This document shows, one piece after another, positions 25,098-33,951 of a stretch of 64,000 nt of DNA. Location: NCBI GenBank assembly GCA_028282885.1, contig JANQGX010000055.1, positions 1 to 64,000 of the forward strand, given 5' to 3'. Within the stretch, counting starts at the first letter, position 1. Every line of letters starts with the position of its first letter. Below the pieces are notes generated by a model that made no database searches, was not told where the DNA came from, and saw only the letters and a program-made list of their open reading frames with translations. Source of the DNA: SAR324 cluster bacterium. GTDB lineage: Bacteria > SAR324 > XYD2-FULL-50-16. The position numbers were made by a program, and so were the translations under genes.

Positions 25098-27374
25098 TCA
25101 TAGGTGTTCTTGAAAATATGCCGCAGCCACTTCCAGAAAATAACGCCGATCCGTTCCCTTGAAATGGTGATTTGCACCCGGCATTAACAGCAGATCATAC
25201 GGTTTCCGATGTTTAATAAACGCGTCGATCAACTGAAAAGTGAAATGCAAAGGCGTGTTGACATCACTGGTTAAGGCTACCATCAGCAATTTACCCCGCA
25301 GGTTTTCTGCCAGCGATGCGTTTGAAGCTGCCAGGAATTGCCCGGGATTGTCCCGGTGAAGCCCAAGATAACACTCTATTGCCATTCCCACTTCGTAGCG
25401 GCTTTTTTCCGCTATTCCCGAGGCAACCGCAACTTTGTAAAAATCGGGGGCTTGCAAAAGGGCCCTGACGGAAAAATAACCTCCGTAAGAATGTCCCATG
25501 GCTCCGACTCGGCTGATATCCATCCAAGGTCGTGTTTCCGCAGCACTTTTTATTGCGGCAACGTGATCGAATATTTCAAACTGTCCAAGTTTTCCATAAA
25601 CCATGTCTTTGAACGCTTTTCCACGTCCCGGTGTTCCCCTGGCATCAACCACCACCACAACATACCCCAGCTCCGGCAATCCCTTGCCGAAAAAGGGAAC
25701 TCTGGCATCATAGGTATAGGGAACATAATTGAGGAAGGGACCGCCGTAAATGGCATCAATCACCGGGTATTTCTTGTCCGGGTCGAAATCTGAAGGTTTG
25801 AAGATGACACCATGAACAGTGGTTTTATTATCGGCTGCCAATGCGGAAAAGTGCTCGGGTCTCGGTGCCAGGAACCTGGCATTTATCCCCCGCTTTCCTT
25901 TGCTGAGGACACTGACAAGCTCTCCGTCCGACCGACGCAATTCAACAACAGGCGGATCGGCTGTGGTTGAAAACTTATCAATATAAAATCGACCGGATGG
26001 TGATACCTTGATGCTATGCTGTCCCGGGGCGTTGCTCAGGCGATCGTTTTCTCCACCGTCCAGGAAAACGGTGTGGACATGGGTGTCATATGGCCTTTCA
26101 GGATCAGAATGCGCCGTATAGAGAACAGCCTTCGATTTGGCATCATATCCACCGTAGGATGCGACCGGATAAGGGTGATTGGTTAATTGACGGACCAGAC
26201 CCCCTTTTAAATTATAGAGGTAGAGCTGGCGATAACCGGATTTGTCAGAAATCCAAATGAAATGTTTCTCATCTTCAAGGAGATGAAAATCGGGACCATG
26301 ACGAAAGATGAAATTTGGCGGAAACATATGAAAGGTATCGGTAACTTCTGTAAGCAGTGTACGGGTGTTTCCGCTGTGGGGAGATACGGCTTTGAAGGAA
26401 ATCGTTTTTGTATCCCTCGATAAAAGGGCAAATAACAGCTCTGAGGAGTCAGGCAACCATCTGAGAATTCTCAAATATTGCTCCTCTCCAATATCGATAT
26501 TGACTTTCTGTCCGGTCTCTATGTTGAAAATAGCAGCATGAAACCTCATGAGATCATGTTTTGCCATGGGGTAGCGTACGTATTTCACGGACGCGTCTAC
26601 TTTGTTCCAATCAACAACAGGAACCATCCCGCTTTTTCGATTATCAATCCTGGCGGTGACAACAAACCGGCTGTCTGGTGACCACCTGGCATATTTCAGA
26701 TTCCATTCGGCAAATTGAATACCGGAATCGGTTAACCTGCGGATATCACCCTCCCTTGAACGAATAAAGAGATTATAGGGATCTGCAGTCAACACCCATT
26801 GTCTGTCTGGCGAGACCCTTTCCTTTTCATCTCCCCAAACCTCGGGAAAAGCTGATCGTGCAACTCCCTCATAGAGTGGGTCATCGTCTTCGGGGTTGCA
26901 ATTCGAGACAAATTCGGCAACACCGCTGTCAATGTTATAGGACACTCGGTGTTTCAAGTAGATAAACTCGATTTCGTTGTCATTAACGAAGGAAAATCTC
27001 TCAAAGGGAAAAGGGTTTTTCGGGATATCTTTTTTGAAGAGCAGGGACAAAGCGTCAATCAACTGATCGTCGTTTAAAAAAGGTTCACTGGTGTTTGTCT
27101 CCGGATTGACAAGCTGAAAATCGGGCTTTTTTGTGCTCCCCTTGTTGTATACGAACCGTTGTCCGTCGTTGAGCCAGACCGGTTTAACCCGGGCCCCTTC
27201 ATAGGCTGTGGATGCGGTGCGGCGTAGCCCAAGCTTGGCCATTTTGACTGCCGGCACACTTGTATCCAGGCGGTAACTCCCGATTCGGTAGCCAGAGTAA
27301 ACTGCAACAACGACAACACAAAGGGTGACCAGTACAATCAGTAATCTCCTTTTCCAAGACTTCAACTGCCACAT
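25098..27374 (-). CDS. S9-family prolyl oligopeptidase (DPP-IV-like), membrane-anchored
   Basis: A 758-residue serine peptidase. It begins with a short positive segment and one membrane helix (LLIVLVTLCVVVVAVYSGYR), so the enzyme is anchored with its bulk in the periplasm. Residues about 60-500 are the DPP-IV-type beta-propeller (WSPDSRFVVTAR, YTAHSDPERPYDTHVHTV). The catalytic domain has GHSYGGYFS (S629), LTSDVNTPLHF and PGANHHFKGTDRR, giving Ser, Asp and His. ATG 27374 follows GGGAGGA, and a longer TTG start would overlap that site. It precedes the S33 hydrolase, and a broken copy of its last exon-like stretch lies at 22968. Confidence 0.9.
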   Translation of the reverse strand: MWQLKSWKRRLLIVLVTLCVVVVAVYSGYRIGSYRLDTSVPAVKMAKLGLRRTASTAYEGARVKPVWLNDGQRFVYNKGSTKKPDFQLVNPETNTSEPFLNDDQLIDALSLLFKKDIPKNPFPFERFSFVNDNEIEFIYLKHRVSYNIDSGVAEFVSNCNPEDDDPLYEGVARSAFPEVWGDEKERVSPDRQWVLTADPYNLFIRSREGDIRRLTDSGIQFAEWNLKYARWSPDSRFVVTARIDNRKSGMVPVVDWNKVDASVKYVRYPMAKHDLMRFHAAIFNIETGQKVNIDIGEEQYLRILRWLPDSSELLFALLSRDTKTISFKAVSPHSGNTRTLLTEVTDTFHMFPPNFIFRHGPDFHLLEDEKHFIWISDKSGYRQLYLYNLKGGLVRQLTNHPYPVASYGGYDAKSKAVLYTAHSDPERPYDTHVHTVFLDGGENDRLSNAPGQHSIKVSPSGRFYIDKFSTTADPPVVELRRSDGELVSVLSKGKRGINARFLAPRPEHFSALAADNKTTVHGVIFKPSDFDPDKKYPVIDAIYGGPFLNYVPYTYDARVPFFGKGLPELGYVVVVVDARGTPGRGKAFKDMVYGKLGQFEIFDHVAAIKSAAETRPWMDISRVGAMGHSYGGYFSVRALLQAPDFYKVAVASGIAEKSRYEVGMAIECYLGLHRDNPGQFLAASNASLAENLRGKLLMVALTSDVNTPLHFTFQLIDAFIKHRKPYDLLLMPGANHHFKGTDRRYFLEVAAAYFQEHL

Positions 27375-27454
27375 AATATATCCTCCCAATATTCAAAACA
27401 TTAGTCAGAAAATCAGAAAGTCAGTGTAATATATACTTTTTCAAAACATGCTTA

Positions 27455-29503
27455 TCAGCGCGGTCTGCTGATGATCCAGTCCCAGATTTGCGACTGCAGA
27501 TCTATTGAATCTTCAATATCTTCTGCCAACAGATATCCTTCTTTCGCCAGCTCTTCGGCTTTTTTCCTAACCTGGTTTAAAAAATGCTGCTTTGATGGGT
27601 AAAGAGATTCGATGGTCGGCCTGGGATCGTCAAAAGACGATTTCTCCGCTTCATCCCGGGGAAATGGTGTAACGCTGCCGGTAAAATAATCTGTCAACTT
27701 GGTAAAACTGTTTGGATAGTCCAATCGCCGCCAGGGAGTGTAGGTAGCCAAAGGCACAAGAATTTCCAGGGTTGGGATTCCGGCAGTCTCATTGCCGTAT
27801 TCGTCAACTGTCGAAACATAAGATGGATAAGCCTTACCGGTCCTGATTGGCGGTTCATGACTGATAATCCCTGATTCATGAAAATCGGGTCCGTAATCCA
27901 ATACCCATGCCTGGTAAAACAACACCTCCGCCGGAGACCCGATGTCTTTGATCAACGGAAAGGCAAGCTCACTCGGATGAACCATTGTTTTGTCCGTAAA
28001 TCTCGGTATACGGCTGGGCGGGGGTTCCTCTTCATTCGTTATCCATTTTACCATCCGTATAACCAGGTTTCTCAACGCGAAATGATAATCCTGGAAGTTT
28101 CCCCGGTAAATCAACGACTCGGGCAAACGGGTATCTTCCTGAGGAGGAAAAGGCGTCATTTCAACCGAATGCTGGGTACAGGAAAAGTAGTAGTGTCTTT
28201 CATGGGCTGCCTCGGTCATGTCCGACTGACCGTCAATCGAAGTATGAAGAAGGGAGTTTGCCCTGGCCCAGTATTCCCAGGCGGTATTAACATGAAACAC
28301 CTTCGGCAGGTGAGATGGATCGGTTGTTTTATCGTACAAACCGGCCTTGATACCGGTATGGGGGTCCACTTGTTTCTCTGCTGTGAAGGGAAACATATCA
28401 ACCGGAAACAGCGTTTGGGCAAAATGATTGGCACCTGTGGTGGGCTGCCCGAACCGGATATTGAAGCTTCCCCTTCCGGCCCCCCCGGTGTGGGGGATTA
28501 CTCCATCCAGGGCTTTTCTGCCGTTTTCGTCTCCGTTAACACCGGAATACAAGTAATCGAGCTGGAATCTACCGGTTTGAGAACGACCGATTGAGATGCC
28601 GTATCGAACCGGAAACGGGCAGCTCGTATCATATTTGGCGTAAGAGATCGTATCCCTTATCACCGCAAAACCCAAGCCGAGAACAAGCGGGTTTTCAGCT
28701 TCATATACCAGGCGGTAAATACCCGCTTCAAATCCATCCTTACAATAGACGTAAGTCGGATCCGGAATCGCTTTGCCGTTTTCCTCACGAAAGAAACCCC
28801 AGGACGTTCGCGGTACAACCTCTTCAGATTCATCCCCGTCAATCGTGTTTGGGGTTTGTTTATACAAGGTCAAACCAGGATCATCAGGGTTCACCGGCGG
28901 ATAAGGTCTGTGTCCCCAGAGTCCCAACGGTATTGTCTTTTGCCCCTCCTGAACCAGAGCCAGGTTTCGAACCAAACCGCGTACACCCATTGCCCGAGGC
29001 GCTTCCAGATACATCTGTTGCTCATTTGGGATTATGTCCGCTTCCCAACCGATCCAAATGACAGTAAAACCGTGTCGCATTAACCAAAAATCACCGAATA
29101 GCTCCGCTGAATCAGGATCGTGGGGCATTGAACCGACTTCCAGAGGGATACCGCCTCTTGGACCTCCTTCACGATTCAGTTTTACATGTTCCGGGCCGGG
29201 AACCCATCTATTGAGTTTGTTAAACAGGGTTTTGTTCCCCCTGTTAACGATTTCCAGTATCGCAACACCTATCCTGTCCTTGGGATCTTGCGGTTGCGAG
29301 ACGTAGATGTTTGATCGTGCGGATACCAGCCCGCGTTCGTTTAACTCTGCCTTGTCCAGATCAACGATGTTCCTGTTGGCTTTATTGTTTGGATCGAACT
29401 CAAATTCAACAATTCCCTTTAGTTTCTCGTAGGCCCCGACTTTACCGAAACTTGTTCCTCCCAGGATCACCGAACGCTCTTTGACTTCCAGTTTTCGTAT
29501 CAT
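27455..29503 (-). CDS. Alpha/beta hydrolase domain protein (PF20091-like)
   Basis: A 682-residue protein of the large alpha/beta hydrolase-domain family whose members are annotated only by domain. The start MIRKLEVKERSVILGGTSFG and the central YGISIGRSQTGRFQLDYLYS, with a G-R-S-Q-T-G nucleophile elbow, identify the family. The late PYPSYVSTVDEYGNE segment and FHESGIISHEPP resemble its conserved C-terminus. No signal peptide is seen. ATG 29503 follows GGAGGAAGGAG. It is the first structural gene downstream of the GntR regulator, with a TTGACA promoter in the gap. Substrates of this family are not firmly known; an ester, lactone or amide is plausible. Confidence 0.8.
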   Translation of the reverse strand: MIRKLEVKERSVILGGTSFGKVGAYEKLKGIVEFEFDPNNKANRNIVDLDKAELNERGLVSARSNIYVSQPQDPKDRIGVAILEIVNRGNKTLFNKLNRWVPGPEHVKLNREGGPRGGIPLEVGSMPHDPDSAELFGDFWLMRHGFTVIWIGWEADIIPNEQQMYLEAPRAMGVRGLVRNLALVQEGQKTIPLGLWGHRPYPPVNPDDPGLTLYKQTPNTIDGDESEEVVPRTSWGFFREENGKAIPDPTYVYCKDGFEAGIYRLVYEAENPLVLGLGFAVIRDTISYAKYDTSCPFPVRYGISIGRSQTGRFQLDYLYSGVNGDENGRKALDGVIPHTGGAGRGSFNIRFGQPTTGANHFAQTLFPVDMFPFTAEKQVDPHTGIKAGLYDKTTDPSHLPKVFHVNTAWEYWARANSLLHTSIDGQSDMTEAAHERHYYFSCTQHSVEMTPFPPQEDTRLPESLIYRGNFQDYHFALRNLVIRMVKWITNEEEPPPSRIPRFTDKTMVHPSELAFPLIKDIGSPAEVLFYQAWVLDYGPDFHESGIISHEPPIRTGKAYPSYVSTVDEYGNETAGIPTLEILVPLATYTPWRRLDYPNSFTKLTDYFTGSVTPFPRDEAEKSSFDDPRPTIESLYPSKQHFLNQVRKKAEELAKEGYLLAEDIEDSIDLQSQIWDWIISRPR

Positions 29504-29580
29504 CTCCTTCCTCCAATAAGCCAAACGTTTTATTGAACCCTACACCCATCCTCCGGAATATTACGTTGCGAGTTGACTTT

Positions 29581-29623
29581 TTGTTACACGACAAGACTAG
29601 TTATCAAAAAAACAAAATGTCAA
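29581..29623 (-). promoter_or_regulatory. Candidate promoter and operator of the hydrolase/peptidase operon
   Basis: On the minus strand TTGACA (29623-29618) is followed 18 bases later by TAGTCT (29599-29594). Immediately downstream, TTGTTACACGACAA at 29581-29594 is an inverted repeat with TTGT/ACAA arms, reminiscent of FadR-type GntR sites. The upstream 29625-29660 stretch is extremely AT-rich. The adjacent GntR regulator is the obvious candidate binder; none of this is tested. Confidence 0.4.
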
Positions 29624-29726
29624 TTAAAATATTTAATTATTTAATAATTTAATGTTTAAAAAATAACACGCCTATTCATATAGCTGAATTTTATAGTTAT
29701 ATTAAAACCTCCAATCAGAAAGAATA

Positions 29727-30449
29727 TTAAAACAGCAGAGATTTTTGCTTGTTGAAGAGTCGTCGATATCTTTCGATGTGCCGTCTTGTAATCAGGATGG
29801 CTTTGTCGGCATTTTTGTCTTGAAGGGCTTGGATGATCTCTTTCCAATCCCGGTATGCGATTTGGGGATCAGATTGAATGATCGGGGCAATATCATTGAT
29901 ATATTTGATATTATTGTGGATAGAAACCAATACCGCTTCAAACATACGATTACCGGCTAACCGGAACAGTGTTTTTCTCAACTCGATTTCAGCCAGCAGA
30001 TAGTCAGCCCAGCCATCTGATCCGCGGTCGGCTTGTTTTTTAAGACCGGCGAGTTTTATTTTTATTTCTTTGAAATCACTTTTCTTTAGCCTTTTAGTCA
30101 AAAGTCGAAGCAGCTCGGACTCCACCGGTTTTCTGAATTCTGCCAGTTCATCCATAGAGATTTGCTTTTGCCTCATCAATAATTCAAGACTTTCAGTGAT
30201 TTTTTCCGTGTTCGTGGATTTAACAAAAGGCCCCCCTTTAACACCAAGACGGATTTCAATCAGACCTTTCTGTTCTAAAATACGAAGGGCTTCGCGCAGG
30301 GTTCCCTGGCTGGCGCCGAGCATCTTTTGGAGATTTTGCTGAGAAGGAAGCTTGTCTCCCGAACGGTAGGTACCATCAAGGATTTCTTCTTCGAGCTGGG
30401 AAACGATATTCTGGACGAGACCGACCTTTTTTGCTTTAACTAATGCCAC
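29727..30449 (-). CDS. GntR-family regulator, FadR subfamily
   Basis: A 240-residue regulator with N-terminal winged helix (VQNIVSQLEEEILDGTYRSG, LPSQQNLQKMLGASQGTLRE, ALRILEQKGLIEIRLG) and an all-helical FCD effector domain (ITRRHIERYRRLF near the end carries the metal-binding histidine). The GTG at 30449 is preferred; an upstream ATG at 30515 would add 22 residues that lie in a region duplicated at 33145-33297, where the same frame is broken, arguing that the extension is not coding. It heads the minus-strand run of hydrolase, peptidases, oxidoreductase and MFS gene, so it probably controls that run in response to a carboxylate ligand. Confidence 0.87.
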   Translation of the reverse strand: MALVKAKKVGLVQNIVSQLEEEILDGTYRSGDKLPSQQNLQKMLGASQGTLREALRILEQKGLIEIRLGVKGGPFVKSTNTEKITESLELLMRQKQISMDELAEFRKPVESELLRLLTKRLKKSDFKEIKIKLAGLKKQADRGSDGWADYLLAEIELRKTLFRLAGNRMFEAVLVSIHNNIKYINDIAPIIQSDPQIAYRDWKEIIQALQDKNADKAILITRRHIERYRRLFNKQKSLLF

Positions 30450-30569
30450 AATGATTAACCGGGGATGGGAACAATCTACCTTACCATAACAAATCACACT
30501 TCCTCTGAACGTCATAATTTCAGAAGACTGTTTTCTGCCAAGATGATTATTCTTTGTTAAAACAGCTAT
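30413..30569. repeat. Duplicated GntR promoter region, copy 1 (native)
   Basis: This 157-base stretch holds the upstream region and first codons of the GntR gene at 29727-30449. A second, diverged copy lies at 33145-33297 in the same orientation. Conserved blocks include GCTTTAACTAATGCCACAAT, ACAATCTACCTTACCATAAC and AAGATGATTATTCTTTGTTA. On the minus strand both copies keep TTGGCA followed 18 bases later by TTATG, a likely promoter. Confidence 0.75.
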
Positions 30570-30571
30570 GA

Positions 30572-30778
30572 ACAGACCTCGAACCCGGGCCTTCCCGTGA
30601 ACGCTGCGTGCAAACCGCGAGGTCTGTGATTAAAAACATACATGATGTGTTCTCTGTATCGCCCGTAAGAGTTTTTAGTCAAGTCGAACGGGGTAGGAAA
30701 TAATCCAAATGGCGACGGATTCGGCAGTCTTGCTAAAGGTCGAGGATAGATGCTCAAAGACGATTTGGTCTTTGAGCA
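30572..30778. terminator. Hairpins downstream of the lipoprotein hydrolase
   Basis: TGCTCAAAGAC (30751-30761) and GTCTTTGAGCA (30768-30778) form a perfect 11-base stem with a 6-base loop, 18 bases past the hydrolase stop on the minus strand. No T run follows, so termination may be inefficient or factor-dependent. A second inverted repeat, ACAGACCTCG (30572-30581) and CGAGGTCTGT (30618-30627), lies farther on. No gene is supported in 30570-30796. Confidence 0.45.
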
Positions 30779-30796
30779 ATAATGCAGCCTCTTAAG

Positions 30797-31741
30797 TTAT
30801 GATGTTTTTCCGCTGTTTTCCAGAAACTCCAGAATGATGGGGTTCACCCTGTCCGCACATTCCTGATGAGGACTGTGCCCGCAATTCTCCAGCATTTTCA
30901 TCTCCGCTCCCGCCAAATCCTTTTGAAACTTCTTCGGGAAATCCGTTGAAATCCATTCATCGGATTTCCCCCATATCACCAAAAGCGGCACTGAATTCTC
31001 GTGATAGTTTTCCGTCATCAATCGGAACCGACTGGAAAAGTAATCCTCGGACAGAGAAGCCATCATGTGCCAAAATCCGCTTTTTTGAAACGGAATTGTA
31101 TACTGGCTTATCATTCTCTCATTAACCAGGACTTTGTTATAAAAGACTCCTTTAACATATCTTTCGGCCATTAGTCGCGGAGGCACCAGTGAAATGAGAT
31201 ATTTGACTCCTGGCCATGCCAAAAATAATCGCCGTGGCGGTCCGTAAATCGGCGCATTTACAGTTATTGCACTTTTAAGTTTGTCGGGATGGTTCTGGTG
31301 AATAAACAAGGTAATACCACCTCCCAGGGAATGACCGATGAGATGAAACCTGCCCGTCTTCAGCAACTCCGCAAGCTTCAAAACAGTTTTAGCCTGGTTT
31401 TCTACAGAATAAACATAGGACTCGTCCGGAATAGCCGATCTTCCATGTCCGGGCTTGTCAATAATGATAACCCTGTATCCGTTCTCCACAAGGGGTTTAT
31501 AGTTTTCACGCCAACCGTAACTGGAATCCGTCATTCCATGCACCATGATCACCGGTTCTCCTTTACCGATGTCGATATAATTAAGACGACTCCGGTTTAT
31601 ATAAGCCTCCGCTCTAAAGGGCCTCACCTCCGCTTGCCAATCCGGATCGCCGGGTTCGATTCGTGTGGAGCAACCGGTAGCAAACAGACCGCCCACAAGA
31701 ACGATAATAATTAACACAAAACTGACAATTAGTTTATTCAT
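30797..31741 (-). CDS. Alpha/beta hydrolase lipoprotein
   Basis: A 314-residue alpha/beta hydrolase. The N-terminus is a lipoprotein signal peptide with hydrophobic core VSFVLIIIVLVGGLF and a cysteine at 24 in ATGCS. The catalytic pattern is complete: oxyanion VIMVHGMTDSSYGW, nucleophile LIGHSLGGG (S138), acid in VIWGKSDEWI and histidine in NCGHSPHQE. It is probably tethered to a membrane facing the periplasm and acts as an esterase, lipase or haloalkane-type hydrolase. It is divergent from a broken MarR-type regulator gene that would once have been its natural controller. Confidence 0.85.
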   Translation of the reverse strand: MNKLIVSFVLIIIVLVGGLFATGCSTRIEPGDPDWQAEVRPFRAEAYINRSRLNYIDIGKGEPVIMVHGMTDSSYGWRENYKPLVENGYRVIIIDKPGHGRSAIPDESYVYSVENQAKTVLKLAELLKTGRFHLIGHSLGGGITLFIHQNHPDKLKSAITVNAPIYGPPRRLFLAWPGVKYLISLVPPRLMAERYVKGVFYNKVLVNERMISQYTIPFQKSGFWHMMASLSEDYFSSRFRLMTENYHENSVPLLVIWGKSDEWISTDFPKKFQKDLAGAEMKMLENCGHSPHQECADRVNPIILEFLENSGKTS

Positions 31742-31835
31742 TTAACAATCTCCTCGCGATAGTGGACCGATTCGGGAGTTTTCCCGGGTTAGTTGTCAGC
31801 AGAAAGCAAATTTGGACTAAATCGCTTTCCGGCAT

Positions 31836-31875
31836 TTGACATTTTAGTATTTAGCTACAGAACACAGAAAATACT
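31836..31875. promoter_or_regulatory. Candidate regulatory site between hydrolase and MarR relic
   Basis: TTGACA at 31836-31841 faces the MarR relic, and AGTATTT (31846-31852) pairs with AAATACT (31869-31875) as a 7-base inverted repeat with a 16-base gap. It could be the old MarR operator. Weak evidence; the rest of 31742-31974 shows nothing else. Confidence 0.25.
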
Positions 31876-31974
31876 TTTTCCCGAGCATTCAATGATGGAT
31901 ACTCTACTCATTTACCGCTCGACGGAGGCACACTCCAGAGAAAACCTTCAATCAATCTGTTGGTAAGCCCGAAA

Positions 31975-32419
31975 ATGACGAAAAAGCCGCATGATTTCGT
32001 CAGGCAACGGGCTAAAATAATCAGCAATTCTGTTTTTTGGAATAAATAAGTTTTCAGCCACCAAAGTGTCGATCCTTACCCCCTCGAAAATTCATCTTCT
32101 TCTCCTAATTGATGAAACGCGAAAAACCAATGCCACCAGAATGAATGAAAGACCGGGGATAACCAAAGGGGCTGTATCACAGGTTCTTTGAAGACTGGAA
32201 AAAAAGGGAATCATCACCAAAATCAAAAATCCCCACTCAAAAAACAAAATAATTGTGTCGTATACCGATATTGGAGAAAAAGCGATAAAAGAGTACAAAA
32301 ACGTCAAGCTCCAATCCGGCAAGCAGTATACCGTTTACTTGGCGACCCTTTCCGACAGTGGATTGGAAGTTCTGAAACGCTTTTTAACTTACCTGGAGAG
32401 CATAACCGGCAACTTTTAG
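31975..32419 (+). pseudogene. Broken MarR-family regulator
   Basis: Read in two frames the segment encodes a MarR-family winged-helix regulator. ATG 31975 opens MTKKPHDFVRQRAKIISNSV and reaches a stop at 32047; skipping one base in the T6 run at 32033-32038 continues with FGINKFSATKVSILTPSKIH, then LLLLIDE and GITKGAVSQVL. An in-frame TGA follows at 32189-32191, then RLEKKGIITKIKNPHSKNKI, IVSYTDIGEKAIKEY and LSDSGLEVLKRFLTYLESIT, ending at TAG 32417. The recognition helix, wing and dimerisation helix are all recognisable. One frameshift plus one nonsense codon indicate a pseudogene. It lies divergent to the lipoprotein hydrolase. Confidence 0.75.
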
Positions 32420-32886
32420 CTCCCATGCTGCTTTACCTTCCGATCGCACCATTGATCTAACCGATTACCCAGCATCAACAATTCATTAGACTTATCCTCC
32501 GGTTTGTTAGTCATGCAATCGCATTTTAAAGATGCGGCATTGCACTTTTCATTTGTCGGTTGGATAGCCGGTTTTTAATCAGAGTTTAGTTAATAAACTC
32601 TGAAGATGATATTAAGAACTTGCTTTTCGTATGTCAAGGTATTGACCATGAATTTTGAAGAAAACGATGGCCAATCTCGGGAATTGAGTCTCTGAATTCA
32701 GGACAAAGCTGTGTAAAAGGTAAGATTCACTCGGGAAAGAATCAAAGGCAGGCGCAAATCATCGGGATCGGAACTGCGAGCTTCGCTCCTCATCCTTTCA
32801 TAAACCTGGATATTTTAGAATCTCTCAGATCGGTATCATTTCCGTAATAAACGAATTAAAAGCCAACAGCGGACGAAATTGCAGAA
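32420..32886. other. Gene-poor stretch with a 10-base inverted repeat
   Basis: No gene is supported here. TCAGAGTTTA (32579-32588) and TAAACTCTGA (32594-32603) form a perfect 10-base inverted repeat with a 5-base centre, either an operator or a small hairpin. The rest looks like decayed sequence. Confidence 0.4.
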
Positions 32887-33105
32887 ATGGCAATGAGCGG
32901 GAAAGATATTTCCCCTTGTTTTTCAAACAAAGGTCAGATGAAGCCACCGGTTCAGAGGGTCAATGCGAATTTCACGGTCGACATGTTTCAGGAACTGGAT
33001 GATTTTGCAAGAGAACTGAACATCAGCCGGCAGGTGGTTATTAAATCATCACTTCGCCAGGTCCCGGATCAGCATCGTTTGGCAAAGAAAACACGGGTAA
33101 GATAA
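32887..33105 (+). CDS. Ribbon-helix-helix (CopG-like) protein, possibly damaged at its start
   Basis: A 72-residue frame with QRVNANFTVDMFQELDDFAR and ELNISRQVVIKSSLRQ, a ribbon-helix-helix DNA-binding fold as in CopG/Arc-type antitoxins. In-frame codons upstream of the ATG still read KPTADEIAE but are preceded directly by a TAA (32857-32859) where a start codon would be expected, so the original N-terminus may have been lost. No toxin gene lies beside it. It may be an orphan antitoxin, a small autoregulator or a decaying gene. Confidence 0.5.
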   Translation: MAMSGKDISPCFSNKGQMKPPVQRVNANFTVDMFQELDDFARELNISRQVVIKSSLRQVPDQHRLAKKTRVR

Positions 33106-33144
33106 AGAAATTCGCACAAATAGAGGTTCAGGTTTACCAAATCC

Positions 33145-33297
33145 GGACGAGACCTTTTGTGCTTTAACTAATGCCACAATGATTAACCTGGGGGCGGGAA
33201 CAATCTACCTTACCATAACAACCACACTTCCACTAAATGCCATAATTCCGGGAGGCTACATAATGCCAAGATGATTATTCTTTGTTAAAACCGCTAT
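33145..33297. repeat. Duplicated GntR promoter region, copy 2
   Basis: A 153-base diverged copy of 30413-30569, same orientation, about 2.7 kb away. It keeps the putative promoter and the first codons (GTG GCA TTA GTT AAA GCA on the minus strand) but the coding part then diverges and no regulator gene follows. The rest of the 33106-33333 gap shows no gene. Confidence 0.75.
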
Positions 33298-33333
33298 AAA
33301 AGGGCCTCATTGGGTCCGCTAAGTTCCGAGTTT

Positions 33334-33951
33334 TCACGAAATCATATCCATTCCCATGTCGTACGCCTTCATGTTGATATCCAGTTTGTCCGCCGGAACG
33401 GAGTCGGCAATTATCGATTTGAAGTCTTCTCTTGCGATCGGAATTGTCTCTGTTGCTGCCAGCGCTCCCAGTAGAATTATATTCCCGTAAATCGGGTGTC
33501 TCATCTGCTTGAGAGCCTCATCCGTGGCATCCAGAAACCAGCATTGACTCGATAGTTCTCCAATCCACTCATGAATCCGGGCCTGCTCCGGGTAGTTTAG
33601 CTCTCCCGAAATGACCCCGACTGCATAGATCGGCCTGTTGTTGCACAAAACCTTGACATCCTGATTGCCGTAATTTGCCAGAACCCTGAGAGCTTCGGTC
33701 GGTTCAAGGGCCACTATCAGATGGGCCTGACCCTTGGCAATCTGAGGAGAATAGCAGGCATCGGAAGAGATTCTTAAATGGCTCATAACCGAACCTCCTC
33801 TCTGGGAAGCGCCAAAGGTTTCGCCAATCGTTACCGTATAGCCGTTCATGGAAAACATGTTTCCCAGCACCCTGGAAGCCATAACATTCCCCTGACCGCC
33901 AACGCCGGTGATTATCAGGTTGTAAGGATCAAATTGTAATGATTTATTCAT
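33334..33951 (-). CDS. iorB: Indolepyruvate:ferredoxin oxidoreductase, beta subunit
   Basis: A 205-residue gamma/beta-type subunit of a 2-oxoacid:ferredoxin oxidoreductase. The N-terminus has NLIITGVGGQGNVMASRVLG, the hallmark of this subunit, followed by ETFGASQRGGSVMSHLR. ATG 33951 overlaps the end of iorA by 8 bases and has GGAGG upstream, so translation is coupled. With iorA it should oxidatively decarboxylate aryl-pyruvates from aromatic amino acids to acyl-CoA with reduction of ferredoxin. Confidence 0.92.
   Translation of the reverse strand: MNKSLQFDPYNLIITGVGGQGNVMASRVLGNMFSMNGYTVTIGETFGASQRGGSVMSHLRISSDACYSPQIAKGQAHLIVALEPTEALRVLANYGNQDVKVLCNNRPIYAVGVISGELNYPEQARIHEWIGELSSQCWFLDATDEALKQMRHPIYGNIILLGALAATETIPIAREDFKSIIADSVPADKLDINMKAYDMGMDMIS

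Noticed and set aside
27878..28594. 238-codon plus-strand frame inside the PF20091-like gene
   Set aside because: Antisense to a well-supported enzyme; no recognisable domain or start signal.
32189..32191. In-frame TGA in the MarR gene as a selenocysteine codon, given selenium genes in the window
   Set aside because: The position is normally a lysine, serine or similar residue in the recognition helix, no SECIS-like hairpin follows, and a separate frameshift upstream already breaks the gene.
32092..32322. 76-codon minus-strand frame ending in a hydrophobic segment plus RRRR, resembling a PEP-CTERM-like sorting tail
   Set aside because: It is antisense to the MarR pseudogene, whose protein similarity is far more specific; no PEP motif is present.
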